Shown: positions 1 to 10,780 of the stretch, piece by piece
How positions within the stretch are numbered: position 1 is the stretch's first letter
How the letters are laid out: every line of letters begins with the position of its first letter
Assembly (NCBI RefSeq): GCF_000764305.2
Contig: NW_025945881.1
Coordinates: 124,001 to 188,000, forward strand
Source: Hyalella azteca
Taxonomy: Eukaryota > Arthropoda > Malacostraca > Amphipoda > Hyalellidae
Length of the DNA stretch: 64,000 nt
Direction: 5' to 3'
Notes under the pieces: model-generated
What the model saw: only the letters and a program-made list of their open reading frames with translations
Told to the model about the DNA's origin: nothing
The model's database searches: none
Position numbers and translations under genes: made by a program

Positions 1-3
1 AAC

Positions 4-132
4 CTACGCTTTAACCTTTTGATGGCTAACGCTTTGTTCAATCTCAAATTTCTTCTCGTCACTGGACACCAAATTGGGCAGCATGCCATCCTCAGTGAGA
101 CTCAGAATGTGCTGGCATCTTTTGAGTCTCAT
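4..132 (-). pseudogene. Tc1/mariner-type transposase fragment
   Basis: The minus strand has a 42-codon open segment containing LPNLVSSDEKKFEIEQ, ending in a TAG stop. The NLVxSDEKxFxIEQ pattern is the region around the second catalytic Asp of Tc1/mariner-superfamily DDE transposases. Only this small piece is present. The left part may continue beyond the window, but the reading frame stops at base 4, so it is a relic. Family assignment rests on the motif alone. Confidence 0.55.
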
Positions 133-1159
133 TCAGTCATAACGGCCAGTTAGTTCATGGTGGTCACATTGAATAAATACGTTTGAAAATTGTTTAGGTG
201 CCTAGTTCTTGGCCATTGGCTCATCCAATGAAAAATTAATTCACCAATTTGTTTCATTGGGAAATAAGAAAAACATGCGTTACCATAAATATGCCAGATC
301 CTGTACTGTCCCTCCACATTCACGGTTTCACAACCCAGACTGCGCGTTGCATCCTATTTGGATGTTCTCTGGATAGACATTGCTTGTGGCCACCAACGAC
401 ACCAGCAACTTTTCCGCCCAAGGAACAGACGGGCCTTACCGTGATCCATCTGAAGTACCTGACCTTCAGATCCCCACTCACTTTTTCAAATCAGTACCCT
501 GTATGATGTATCTCAGCCATTCGGAAGAACTCAATAATCATTCCCATTACAAAGCCTACAAATTCAAGAGCTCATGATCCTCATACCACGTCATTTCTCA
601 CCTCTGGTGGCCCCAGCAGTCTAAGAGTCGCTCATTGTTCCAAAACTTTTAGACTCTCCTGTCATTGCTCTGTCGCAGCATGGCTTCAAACTTTGTTATT
701 TAGCTGTCACTGCTCTCCTACTTCTTGCATATTCGAATGAGACGGGCTTCAACTCAGCGTGACTGCCAGCCCGCACCACAGTAGCCGCCATTTACATTCA
801 ACAGCACTGACAAGCGCTTGCCACCTCTAAGCATATGACCTCCACCCCAATCTCGTCCACTGGCTTAACTGTACCCTAAAAGGCAGGCAATAATCTTGCC
901 TCTATTGCAAAACCTGATCTCTCTTCAGGTCAGTCCACGTAGGATTGCCCTAGGGATAAGTTATTTTACTTGTGCCCCTCAACTTCCTCCACATTAGTCT
1001 CAAACAGTGTTTCATACGCCTTACCATCTTAGTTTTCGTTTTGTGCTCAATGCTGCACAGGCGGACCTGACAGATATCCTTTCATTTATGTCAGACTGAT
1101 TCTGTGTGAAACGATACCCTCCATCACACTTTTCACTGCTGATCGAACCGATCAGCCGC
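133..1159. other. No supported gene; probable degenerate retroelement body
   Basis: No conserved exon was found on either strand. The MED29 C-terminal exon expected downstream of 1582 on the minus strand could not be found here. The stretch may be the decayed upstream part of the LINE relic that is recognisable from about 1160, but no motif proves it. Confidence 0.4.
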
Positions 1160-1560
1160 GCATGGGCCTTTCCATTATAAATTTAATCATTACCCTGGAC
1201 CAATCAACAAATTTTCCGAGAGTTACCTGGGATACACAATGCAGCAGTCCCCTCCCCCATCACGACCAGTTACAAAGGCGACCGGCACCACGCACATCCG
1301 CACCTACAGGGATTTCTCTAAGGAAAATACCATTACCACAAACACACGCCCAATCATAAAATATTCTCCTCTCATCTGGAACTCCGCTGCCAACCGCACC
1401 ACTGTGGCAAGCCAACAGACCATACAGAACTCAGCCTTGAGGATGGCAACTGGTCTCTCATCTCCACACTGAGACAGGCATTCTTCCCCTGACTGCCCAA
1501 CTGGGTGTTGCGTGTGTGCAGTTCCTTGCTAGTGACATTATTCAGAAATGAGCATTTGAG
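1160..1560 (+). pseudogene. Degenerate LINE (non-LTR) ORF2 relic
   Basis: Two plus-strand frames contain TIQNSALRMATG and then LTAQLGVACVQFLAS. These match the post-RT segment of the better preserved LINE at 9570-10751 (TIQNSALRIATG, then a segment ending CSQYLASALRP). Frame changes and stops show that it is dead. It lies against the last visible MED29 exon. Confidence 0.6.
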
Positions 1561-1581
1561 CAGCTGAGGAATTGATTTTAC

Positions 1582-1707
1582 CTGTTGCCTGACGTTGCTT
1601 GTGTAGAGTGTGTACTTGTGGATGTCAGGGGGCGGGTTTGTAGTGACAGTAGATGGGGTGTAGCGCTGGGAGGCTTGGCTCTGGTATTGGTGAGCACTTG
1701 CAGTTTT
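1582..1707 (-). CDS. MED29: MED29 exon 5
   Basis: A 126-nt exon (42 codons, phase 0) lies between CTCAACAG and GTAAAA. It encodes KTASAHQYQSQASQRYTPST, then a Pro-rich linker and YTLYTSNVRQQ, matching the family's HxPTLVP...YPQYLAVIKAQ segment. The following exon is not in the window. Confidence 0.75.
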
Positions 1708-3838
1708 CTGTTGAGAACATGAGGAATTTAATTAACCAGAATTTCCCAAATAGAGCAAATGAGTTATAGAAAATTGACCATTTTATATAAACAGCACGAT
1801 TATGATAATAGAAGAGATTGAAAAATAGGAAGATTTCCCTAGTCAAACTTTGGGAAGTATGATAGCTCAAAATCTAAAAAGCTAGCAGCAGCTCTGTATA
1901 TAACAGAACATATTCAATAAACTAAATAATGGGTACAGAATAATCAAACCTTAACTTGAGGTAATCTTTATGCACATCCAAATTTCATGAATCCGCAGAA
2001 GAAATGTCTTCAAGCCTGCATTTAAATAATAAAATTACAATAAAAAAGTAGCATTTGCACCTAGAATATAAGTGCAATATATATCTGGCATCTGCTTTGA
2101 AAATGTTTGTACTTGAAACAATAGGCTACTGCATTGTGAAAGTGAATTCTTTGAGTCATCATGCTTGGTTGTAAGCTATTTTATTTTTAGTGACGATAAA
2201 AATATTTGATTAACGACTCAATCAAATTCTCTAGGAATTCATCACAGTAAGCAAAAGTTTCTTTTGTGCAATACATGAGTTGGAAAATCTTGGAAAATCT
2301 ATAAGGCAGAGGTCTTACCAAGTGCAGTTCCATCTGGTCACAGATGGAATAAAACTTCTCTAGACACTCCTCATATTTAGCAGCATTCATCTCTCCCCCT
2401 TGCCTGAAAATTAATTGTTTACTCAGTAATTAATTGTCAACATTTGAGACACATCTACAATCAAGAGTGTATTTATGTATAAGAGACCTTGCTTTCCTGA
2501 TTGCATTGCTAATCCACACTCAGATTGGCATCAGCATTTAGCACTGATGCTGTAAATGAAATTTAAATACTGTTTGAAAATACAATATGGTATTCCAATC
2601 TGATAATTATAAATACAAGAACAATACATATATGCATCATAATAATTATTTCATTAAAAATGAAGAAAAATCTACATGAACAGGAAAAAGTTCCCATATG
2701 ACGAGGCACATTCACTATTTCTAGGAATGAAAATAACATTAAAGCAAATTGACTCTATTGGAAAATTAACAAAATTTATAGAAGACATTAGAATAGGTTG
2801 AATTTTAGTCATGAAGGAGAATACCAACAAGCATTTCCACTCATCAAAAAATAACTATGCAAATCATCATACAACAACAGATAGATTTGCTAAACAGAAG
2901 TGCAAGACTTACTTGTTGCCAAGCTCTACCTGAGCATTGGAGGACAGATTTATTCCAGCCATGCGGAGAGTCTCCTGCATTGAATACATGACATGATAAT
3001 TTGCATGTGAAATTAAAACAATGATTTATTACTGTAAAAGAAGAAGAAATAAGATGTGGCATCACAAGGAATGAAATCATGATGTTTGAGGTAATATATC
3101 AATATAACAAATAGGTAGGAAAAGTACCTATATACTACTTGTGCGAACAAGTCGTAACAACACAATAATTCTAATTGCAAGCATTGTACCTATCTCAAGC
3201 ATGATAAAGCTGCACTACTATTGTTCCATAATGAAGATGATTCATAATCAATTTGCTAGAATGACAAGGTTTATGAAGCGCACCATCAGAGTATCACTCA
3301 TTTGAGTGCTGAGCATCTTCACTTTGCTGATGTTGTCATGCTTCTGCTCCTGCTGTTGTTGTTGTTGAGCTGTTGTGTTGCAGATTGTGCCAACATCTGC
3401 TGTTGCTGGGGTTGCTGCTGCATTTGATCTTGACTCATTGGGTTCTGAAGATGCTGTTGCTGCACTTGCTGTTGCATGGGATGACCACCTAACACACAAA
3501 GCAACAATTTACATGATGAAGAAATATACACTGAATTAAAGCAAGATTCAAGGGCATACCTAGTTTCTTATTACAAAAGAAAACGTCACCAAATTATGCT
3601 AACCATAATGTCATTGAATTTTATTCCATGAAAATTCTTAACAAGATTATATTTTGGTCTATTGCCTAAATGCTTGGCATCTGAAATTGGAAAAAATTGA
3701 TGATGTTTGCTTACCTTGCTGCATTTGCATCATCATTGCTTGCTGAGATTGCTGCATTTGAACTTGTGACTGCTGCTGCTGCTGCTGCATCTGTGCTTGC
3801 TGCTGAGCTAACATGTTGTTCATTTCGTTTTTATACAT
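1582..3838 (-). CDS. MED29: Mediator complex subunit 29 (intersex), 5 exons, 3' incomplete
   Basis: MED29 is a small tail/head-associated subunit of the nuclear Mediator complex that bridges activators and RNA polymerase II. In flies it is intersex, a cofactor of Doublesex. The spliced minus-strand product has a Gln/Met-rich N terminus, then KMLSTQMSDTLMETLRMAGI, CLEKFYSICDQMELHL and KTASAHQYQSQASQRYTPST. These line up in order with the conserved MED29 core (KML-PQLKESLQTLM, CLEEFYALCDQLELCL, then a Pro-rich stretch ending before the AQISCAKDIH segment). Exons are 3715-3838, 3284-3488, 2913-2974, 2319-2403 and 1582-1707, and all introns are GT-AG. Phases agree except for a one-base deficit inside exon 2. 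About 30 C-terminal residues are missing and probably lie left of the window. An in-frame TAA precedes the first ATG. Confidence 0.85.
2319..2403 (-). CDS. MED29: MED29 exon 4 (core motif)
   Basis: An 85-nt exon between TTTTCAG and GTAAGA encodes QGGEMNAAKYEECLEKFYSI followed by CDQMELHL, the most conserved MED29 block. Confidence 0.85.
2913..2974 (-). CDS. MED29: MED29 exon 3
   Basis: A 62-nt exon between ATGCAG and GTAAGT encodes ETLRMAGINLSSNAQVELGN. This fits, without gaps, the helix after KMLSTQMSDTLM in the MED29 family. Confidence 0.8.
3284..3488 (-). CDS. MED29: MED29 exon 2 with a one-base frame break
   Basis: The acceptor is TTAG|GTGG. The first part, continuing exon 1, reads GGHPMQQQVQQQHLQNP and on through MLAQSATQQ, then runs into a TGA at about 3319. 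The conserved part, EQKHDNISKVKMLSTQMSDT, is in another frame. The exon is 205 nt where the flanking phases need one more base. The switch most probably lies in the CAA/CAG run around 3350-3375. The donor is ATG|GTGCGC. Confidence 0.75.
3715..3838 (-). CDS. MED29: MED29 exon 1 (Gln/Met-rich N terminus)
   Basis: Starts at ATG 3838 (MYKNEMNNMLAQQQ). A second in-frame ATG lies five codons on, at 3823. The exon encodes 41 residues plus one base, dominated by Gln and Met (QMQQQQQQSQVQMQQ). The donor is AG|GTAAGC. A stop codon 6 bases upstream of the first ATG rules out a longer frame in this exon. Confidence 0.75.
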
Positions 3839-4518
3839 CTCAGATTAAAGCGCTAAACTCTAGAGTAAGAAATATCAAAATCTGAAACATGAGAGTATTA
3901 ATCTTACATAGAATTACATTTTTCACATATAACGAATGAAAAGAGATAACTGGTATATATACATGTTTACTCATGTCAGAGATCATCTTTACCACTAGGA
4001 ACAGTCTGCACGGACTGCCTGAAAAAGCATATTTCGTAGCCTAGGAAGAAGAGCAAATCAGATTACTTGGTCTACATAGTTTGCATCATGAGGATGACCA
4101 GGCAAAATATTAGAAACATTTAAGCTTTGAACCAATCTGCCAAACCAAGGGCAATCATATTTATTTTATGCAAAAAATAAAACTTAATTCCTGCAATTAT
4201 ATTGCGAGTAAGTCAACATTAAAAGACTGAGCTATTGTAGATATTTATGATTGCATCATTGCAAGCATTATCCATCCTAAACAACATAGATTAAGATAAA
4301 TCTTGAACCAATTTCTGATAACATACATTCGGATATATTTCAGATAAAGTTATGACACATTTAAAAAAAACCATAACATGGATAAATACCAGGCAATGTC
4401 AGAAGATTTGGGATGACAAGAATCAAGATGGATAAGATTTAGATTAAAGGGATAATTGATTGATATATTGGAGGTATTATCTGTGAAGTGCTAACCTGCT
4501 GATGAAAAAGCCATTTAA
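3839..4518. other. MED29 upstream DNA, nothing else seen
   Basis: AT-rich sequence with no convincing ORF. It should hold the MED29 5' UTR (possibly a noncoding first exon) and promoter. A splice-acceptor-like site (TTACTCTAGAG) lies about 20 bases upstream of the first ATG, but no promoter motif is clear. Confidence 0.4.
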
Positions 4519-5755
4519 GGGGAGCACCTGGGTCCCAGAAAAACTTTTTTATTTACAGACGGATCACGTTGAAACTTGGTACACATGTGTAAAACAGAAA
4601 TCTAAGACTTTTTTGCTTGTGTAAATGAAAAAAAATGAAAGAAAATGTGAAATTCTTAGAAAACGGACAATAAGAGGGTACCGTAGAAAACTATCTCCTA
4701 GGATTTTTGAGCTACCACCTTGAGACGCGCATAATTTGATGCATAAAGACCATATCTATCAATTGGTCATAGCTTTTTTTGAAATTCCCATTTTTGTAGA
4801 TGATGGAGCATTTTTTGTCCCTTTTTCATTTCCCCCCATCCCCACCCCCCACTTTTTTCAAAAAAACTTCAAAACTATAACAAAATTATAATCAAATGGT
4901 ATATCTCTCAATTCTGTAGCTTAAAAACTGTAGGAGGAGATAGGTTCTCAGTGACAATAGGTGCAATATTCAGGAATGTACAGGAGAGCCGACAATGGCC
5001 AGCCGCTTGCACAGCGCTAAATATAGCCGTTTCCCGTAGTTGTGATAGCAGAGTTATGTGTTCTTTCACTTAGAAGCAGGGTGGGTGATTTTTTTATTCA
5101 AAAACAAAAATAAAAAATCATGGATTTTTTCATGATTTTTTATTTATTTATTCGATTCTTTCAGCTTATTTGTCTGTTTGAAATGTTATTTTTTATGTTG
5201 CGAATAGCCTACTAACAATAACAGTATATGGATCATAATGGATGGCAAAAAAGGGCACTTATTGCCTTCTAGAATGGCCAATATACTAAACTATGAATAT
5301 AATGCCTCAAAATAAATTAAAGACTGCCACTCAACAATATATTTAAATATATAAAAAAATCAGAAATAAAAAAATTAAAAAATCAGGATTTTTTTATAAA
5401 AAATCAAATGATTTATTCACATGATTAAGTCAGTTTGATTTAATCGTTGCCAACACTGCTTAAAAGCAAGTCAGCAATGTAGAGAATGCTGAGAATACCT
5501 TCCCGCACAACAGTTTGGGGCTAACTAAGCTGAAGGCTTTCAAACAAGGCTTATATGTGCAGGTTCAGTAAATATTCCAGGTAGGGATTTGTGGAGGATG
5601 CAATGAAAAGCAACTATTTTGGAATCTGTCATGAAGGCATAAATCAATGTAGAGCTGATTTTGGTTACCGTTGGATAGGTCAGAATGCCAGCTTTAAGAT
5701 GAGCAGAAAAACAGGAAAAGCCAAAAATGGTCTATTTTGGACCCAGATGCTCCCC
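4519..5755. mobile_element. TTAA-type MITE, copy 1 (interrupted by a hAT MITE)
   Basis: Termini GGGGAGCACCTGGGTCC and GGACCCAGATGCTCCCC are inverted repeats, flanked by TTTAA/TTCAA. The interior and right end (motif TACCGTTGGATAGG, then CAGCTTTAAGATGAG) are shared with copy 2 at 51792-52799. It is non-coding, hence non-autonomous. TTAA targets suggest piggyBac-like mobilisation, but the termini do not prove the superfamily. Confidence 0.75.
5077..5458. mobile_element. hAT-like MITE nested in the TTAA MITE
   Basis: A 382-bp AT-rich element starts CAGGGTGGGTGATT and ends AATCGTTGCCAACACTG. These are imperfect inverted ends of the hAT CAG-type. It is flanked by 8-bp target duplications CTTAGAAG / CTTAAAAG. 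It carries no ORF and is rich in AAAAATCA/TGATTTTT runs. Confidence 0.7.
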
Positions 5756-6900
5756 TTCAAGTTGCCACAGCACCAATGTTGCTAGTTATAACCTTTCAAA
5801 ATAAATAGTTAATTTCATAAACAAACTGAATCACATATTCCCATCAGTTCACAGGAACGTAATAGTTATTATGGGATAAACACAACCCACTATCCTGCAA
5901 ATTGTAGTTGAAAATTGACAACATGAAAAGCAACAAGTTAATGCAGCATATATCTGCAAAGTGGCAACTTGTGTATCATTCATGAGTCATAACACGAATG
6001 GAAATTTCCTACTAAATACTAATATGTCATAGCTGACAATAAAGTGACATTTTATGTCTTTAGAATTTTTAGCCTTGATCATACACTTTTGTTTACAATT
6101 AGATAGGAGATAATTCAACAAGCTGGTATCTTGTGGCTCCAAAAATGGCAGTAAAGCACATATATTCCACACCTGATTCATGGAAGTTGCCAGTTAGCAG
6201 GCCTTGTGTTTGTTATTCATTGCTAAAATTATCTCGTTTTCTACTGTCAATGACACATGAGTTGCCACTCAGCAGCGTCTGCACTTAACTTGCTACTCGT
6301 AAATAAAAACTTTATATAACAATGGTCAAAATTAAAATTTGAAGGGTTCCATTGCCATCCATAAATTGAAAAAAACGCTTGTCAATATGAAAAATTTCAC
6401 TAATTTCTGCAACCTTTTCCAATTTATTCTGTAACTAAAAATAGAAAAAGGCCTATTTTCACATGCAATTTTTTGAAATTATCCATGATATGATTGTCTT
6501 TACCTGCCATTTTAGGAAAGTTTGGTCTGATATTTCAGATAGGCAAAAAGAACGAAAAAGCTTTTCTGATTGTGATTGAAAGTTGTGACAACTCAAATGT
6601 GTTGAAAAAAAGATTACATTTTTTGAAGGCTGGCAACAACACAGCTGGCAGACTATATATTGCCATATAAGTATGGCAAAAACAATTGAAGGCAAAATTA
6701 AAAGAAATTTCCACAAGCTCTACATAATTACATTACTGTTAGGTCCTAATGAATACGTGTACCAAGTTTCATTGAGTTAAGTTTATTAGTTTGAGAGGTA
6801 TTCCTTGATCATTGAATTTGGAAATTGGCCGTGAGACCGGCCGCGAGTCAGGCCGTTAATTTGTCGGAGACGTAAACCCAGGAGAGGTTAAAAAATATAA
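5756..6900. other. Unassigned AT-rich sequence
   Basis: No supported gene. Small ORFs on both strands look random. Confidence 0.4.
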
Positions 6901-7268
6901 CTCAGTACTCACTACAGTGAGTGACATAGAGTGCATTTTCTCGTCGACGAAAACGTGAAGTCACAGACTGACAAGATAGGCAGACACACGGACAGACAGA
7001 CGGACGGACATGGCGAGCACAATACTGCATTTTTTCCATAAATGAGTAAATGCGCTAAAAACAGATCTGGGTGAAAAAAACCATCGCTGGGAGTCATGTG
7101 CTGCACGTGTTGTGTACAAATCGTCAAACAAACGTTCGAACTTCTGACTTCGGCTTCGGACTGCCGCCCTCCTGTCGCCCCCCTATCGCCCTTTTCTCCC
7201 TTACCGCCCCCCAAAATCTTTCCATCGCCCCTAGGAGGGCGATATCGGCCACTTTGGGAACCACTGCA
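6901..7268 (-). mobile_element. hAT-like element terminus
   Basis: Read on the minus strand from 7268, the sequence begins CAGTGGTTCCCAAAGTGG, the classic CAG-GGTTC-CAAA terminus of hAT transposons. It continues into a G-rich GGGCGAT-repeated leader and then a low-complexity (GTCC/GTCT)n tract at 6970-7010. The open frame here has no transposase motif. The far end was not identified. Confidence 0.45.
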
Positions 7269-7280
7269 GTAAATTAAGTA

Positions 7281-8272
7281 CCGTAAAATGGGGTAACTTA
7301 GACCGGCAGGGTAACTTAGACCACTTTTCGTTTTTTTAACAAAAACCCCCAAAACTCAAAAACTATTTGACATGAAAAATTTTGTCAATGGGCATTAAAG
7401 GCCTAATACTAAGGCTTCATAACACAATAGAAAGATTTGAAAAGTTTGCATATCTAATAGGTTAAAAAATTAAAAATGTAACCCACAAAAAAAAAAAAAC
7501 TATTATTTAAAGCCTGTCAGAGTACCCCCTCCAATTTTTTTATTTTTTGGTTAAATAACTCCAGGTTTTGATGCATTGTAGTGGAACTCTTCTAGTTACA
7601 TATGCAAATGACAAATTTTAGGAAAGTGTCATAGTTTGCAAATGGGGTGCTGCCCCCAAATGGGGGAACTCAGACCACCTAATGTCAGTCCTGACAGGCC
7701 AGACAGGGTAACATAGACCGGCTTGGAAGTTAATATAAAATTACCATACATAACATATTTTATGTTTGAGTTTGACAGCCTATTTATGTTTTTTCTTTAT
7801 GTTTCAGACTCTAAAGAGTCTTATATATGGTAATTTTAACTTAATTTCCAAGCCAGTTAATATTTACCCCCTCAGGGCTGCCATTAGGTAGTCACATTTC
7901 CTCAATTATGGGGCGGCGCCCCCCATTTGCAAACTATGACACTTTCCTCAAGTTTGTCATTTGCATATGTAACTAGAAGAGTTCTACTACAATGCACCAA
8001 AACCTGGAGTTATTTGGAGTTATTTTACCAAGAAATATAATTGATTTTACCACCCGGTCTAAGATGCCCCAAGAGCTGGGGTAACAAAGACCATCACTTT
8101 TTTTGAAATTACATAAAGACTATGAGAGGCAGGAGGCTAGGAGCCAGTAATTTATGGTGAGTGAAGCTAGAGTATAGAACTGTATTTTGCACGTTTCAAT
8201 TCAAGTTTAATTTAGCTAGTAAAAAAATTGCATCATTCATAAAAAAGAGGTCTAAGTTATCCCATTTTACGG
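7281..8272. mobile_element. 1-kb palindromic (foldback) non-autonomous element
   Basis: Starts CCGTAAAATGGGGTAACTTA and ends TAAGTTATCCCATTTTACGG. The two halves are inverted copies of each other. For example CAAATGACAAATTTTAGGAA and TTCCTCAAGTTTGTCATTTG, and the GTTTGCAAATGGGG / CCCCATTTGCAAAC pair, lie in opposite arms meeting near 7765-7830. Non-coding. Confidence 0.75.
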
Positions 8273-8275
8273 CAT

Positions 8276-8697
8276 AGAGATGGTAATGGTACCGTTGGAT
8301 AGGGCAGAATGTTTAGTTTTAAGATGAGACCACACTCACCGTCAGCATGAGACAGTCTCATGTCTCATGATTGAGACTAAATGAGTAACTAAGCTGCACC
8401 TCAGGCTCAAGCAGACACTATTTAAAGTGCTGGGAACTGAATTACCTCCTATATAATTTGTTAAAGAACTCCCCCACCCTTCCTCCTTTCATGATCTGTC
8501 CTGAATGCATAAATCAACGTACAGAGTCTAGAGATGGTAAAATGTTGTTTTACAATCTCTACATCTCTCTTATACTCTTACCATCTCTATGGTACCTACT
8601 ACCTACCATTGAATATGGCAGAATATAAGCTTAAAGATGAGTATAAAACCTAAAAACGCCATATTTACAACTTGTAGGCTAGACCCCCCCCCCTTAA
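8276..8697. mobile_element. Relic of the TTAA MITE family
   Basis: Contains two blocks typical of the MITE right half (GGTACCGTTGGATAGGGCAG near 8288; CATAAATCAACGTACAGAG near 8508) and ends with a decayed terminus, CTAGACC followed by a C-run and TTAA. It resembles the tandem block inside copy 2. Confidence 0.55.
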
Positions 8698-8985
8698 ACT
8701 TCATCTGCATACTTTACTTTAAATTACTTAGCTTCAGAATTTCTAAAAAGGACCAGCCAGATTCACATACCTAGCTCTCACAGCCTGTCAGAGGCTATTT
8801 ATGTCTTTAATTTCTAATGACCCTTATTTATTCCCAGCCTGCCACTGCCAGGGTGGCAGAGCCTTGGGCAGGCCAGCCAGAGAACTGCAGGTAAGGTAAG
8901 GAGACAAGGATTTAAGGTGTAGGTATACCTATCTTGACACTTGAAACCTGTTGTGTAGTCCAGTGCTCAGTGCTCTACTCTAGAG
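8698..8985. other. Unassigned sequence
   Basis: No gene seen. A short imperfect inverted repeat (CAGCCTGCCACTGCC / GGCAGGCCAGCC) lies near 8835-8880. Confidence 0.35.
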
Positions 8986-8989
8986 TCTA

Positions 8990-9245
8990 GTATAATAATA
9001 ATAGCGGTTTCAGCATTATTAGGCCGTAGGCCTGTTGCCGATTCTTAACATCACAGAACATTCACAGCATTTTGCGGTCTCGAACTCACAACTCACTGCT
9101 AGGCTACAATTCTGCTGTGCTTAACCGCCTGGCCTCCTCGCCGATTCTGACCAGAAACTGGCGCACAGAGCTGGGATCGAACCCGCGCCTCTCTGCGCCA
9201 ATCTTGGTACTCTGAATTTTTAACCACTGTGCCACCCTGCCCTTA
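8990..9245 (-). mobile_element. Dimeric tRNA-derived SINE
   Basis: On the minus strand two tRNA-like heads follow each other. The first (about 9243-9165) has box A GTGGCACAGTGGTTAA and box B GGGTTCGATCCC. The second (about 9140-9060) has box A GGCCAGGCGGTTAAGC and box B GAGTTCGAGACC. The cloverleaf is not preserved, so this is a pol III SINE rather than tRNA genes. No poly-A tail was recognised. Confidence 0.65.
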
Positions 9246-9569
9246 TATAGTATAGGCCTAGGCAGGCTAGGCAGCCTAGGCTATACCAATTACCGAGTAA
9301 ATCGTGCACCCCAGTTAAACAATGGGATTTTTCCCACGTTTATGATGTGCAATATTATTACATTACGTGAAAAAATGCCATTTTAATTTTACATCCGATG
9401 AAAATTTTAAGATCGATTATCACACACTTTCGGTTTGGTGGTGGTGGTCGCGGGTTGTAGGTGAAGAAGAAGTCGCACGTTGACCGCTTGTAACACCTGG
9501 ACTCAGCAATAGTTATTTAGTTGAAGTCTTCATCATGTTTCTCTCAATTTCATTTCCTTCTTTGCTGGC

Positions 9570-10780
9570 ATGAGCTCATTCACTGCCGCTGCGGGGGCCG
9601 TCCAGATTGCCGACGCGTCTGCAGTCCTCACCTCCCACGCTTCCGACGTGGCTGCGTGGGCTCGCCGGAAGGGATTATCTGTATCCATTCCCAAATCCCA
9701 CACCACCCTCTTCACCTCCGATACCCACCAATCACAAACTGACCCTCACGTCAGCTGGGAGGGATCCGACCTTCCACTTTGTCGGACCCCGAAGCTCCTC
9801 GGGGTCACTTTTGACCCCCACTTCACCTTCTCGCCACATATCGCTGCGATATGCCAGAGAGCCCGCCCGCGCCTCAACATCCTGAAGTCTCTTGCCGGAA
9901 CCAGCTGGGGCCAGCAGAAGGAAACCCTCTTGGTGACTTTCAAGGCCCTTATCAAGTCCCTCTTCCCCTACGCTGCTCCAGTGTGGTTCCCCAACGCCTC
10001 TCCTTCGTCCATCTCCAAGCTGCAAACCATTCAAAACTCTGCCCTCCGCATTGCCACGGGATCTCTTCAAATGGCCTCCGCTTCCCACTTGCACAGCGAA
10101 GCTCAGGTCCTACCCGTGGCTGAACACCTCTCTCTGCTCTGCTCACAATACCTAGCCAGTGCCCTACGACCGCACCATCCCAGCTACCCCATCGTCACCC
10201 AGACATCGGGGCCCCGTTCCATGAAGCACACGCTTCAGACTCGTTTCCTCCCTTCAGTCTCTCACCTGCTGGAGGAGGGTTCACTTCCCCCCGACTCCTA
10301 CTCCACCACCCTCAGGACCCTGCACAGCTCTGCTGTTTCCTCTCACCTGGCCTCAGCAGCTCCTAACAAAGTGTTGCTGACCCCTGCCCCCTCCATCTCG
10401 TCCAGCGAGCTCTCCCTCCCCAGGGCGGCCAGAAGCACCCTTTCCCAACTCTGCTCCGGCTACTCATCGCGGCTCAACTCATACCTTGCCCGCATTGGTG
10501 CAGCTAACAGCCCTCTCTGCCCAGAGTGCGGCACTTTGGACCACACCACTCATCACCTCTTCAGCTGCCCCTCGCATCCCACCTTGCTGACCCCTCTGGA
10601 CCTCTGGTCTAACCCCGGACCGACTGCGGCCTTCCTCTCATCGCTCCCATCCTTCTCCGACATCCTTGGAGTGGAACCCCCGCTCCCTCCCCCTCCCCCG
10701 GAGCCGCCGCCTCTGCTGGGGCGCCGCCGTGCAGCGATCCCTGGCAATTAACAACAACCGTGTTGCGAATCATCATGATG
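9570..10780 (+). mobile_element. 5'-truncated LINE, ORF2 C-terminal part
   Basis: An intact 393-codon frame starts just past the catalytic YADD of a non-LTR reverse transcriptase. It reads through LLGVTFDPHFTFSPHI, TLLVTFKALIKSLFPYAAPV and TIQNSALRIATG to a C-terminal Cys/His knuckle, CPECGTLDHTTHHLFSC, and a Pro-rich tail. The domain order and knuckle are those of Jockey/CR1-like LINE ORF2. The fingers/palm, endonuclease and ORF1 are missing, as expected of 5' truncation. GC is well above the surroundings and the frame is unbroken, suggesting recent insertion. The stop is at 10749, followed by a short UTR and an ATGATGATGATT tail. Confidence 0.85.

Noticed and set aside
6912..7352. 146-codon minus-strand ORF as a gene
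   Set aside because: It crosses the hAT terminus, a low-complexity GTCC/GTCT tract and the start of the palindromic element.
9570..10751. Long intact ORF as a host gene
   Set aside because: The sequence is the post-RT part and Cys/His knuckle of a LINE ORF2, and a second degenerate copy lies at 1160-1560.
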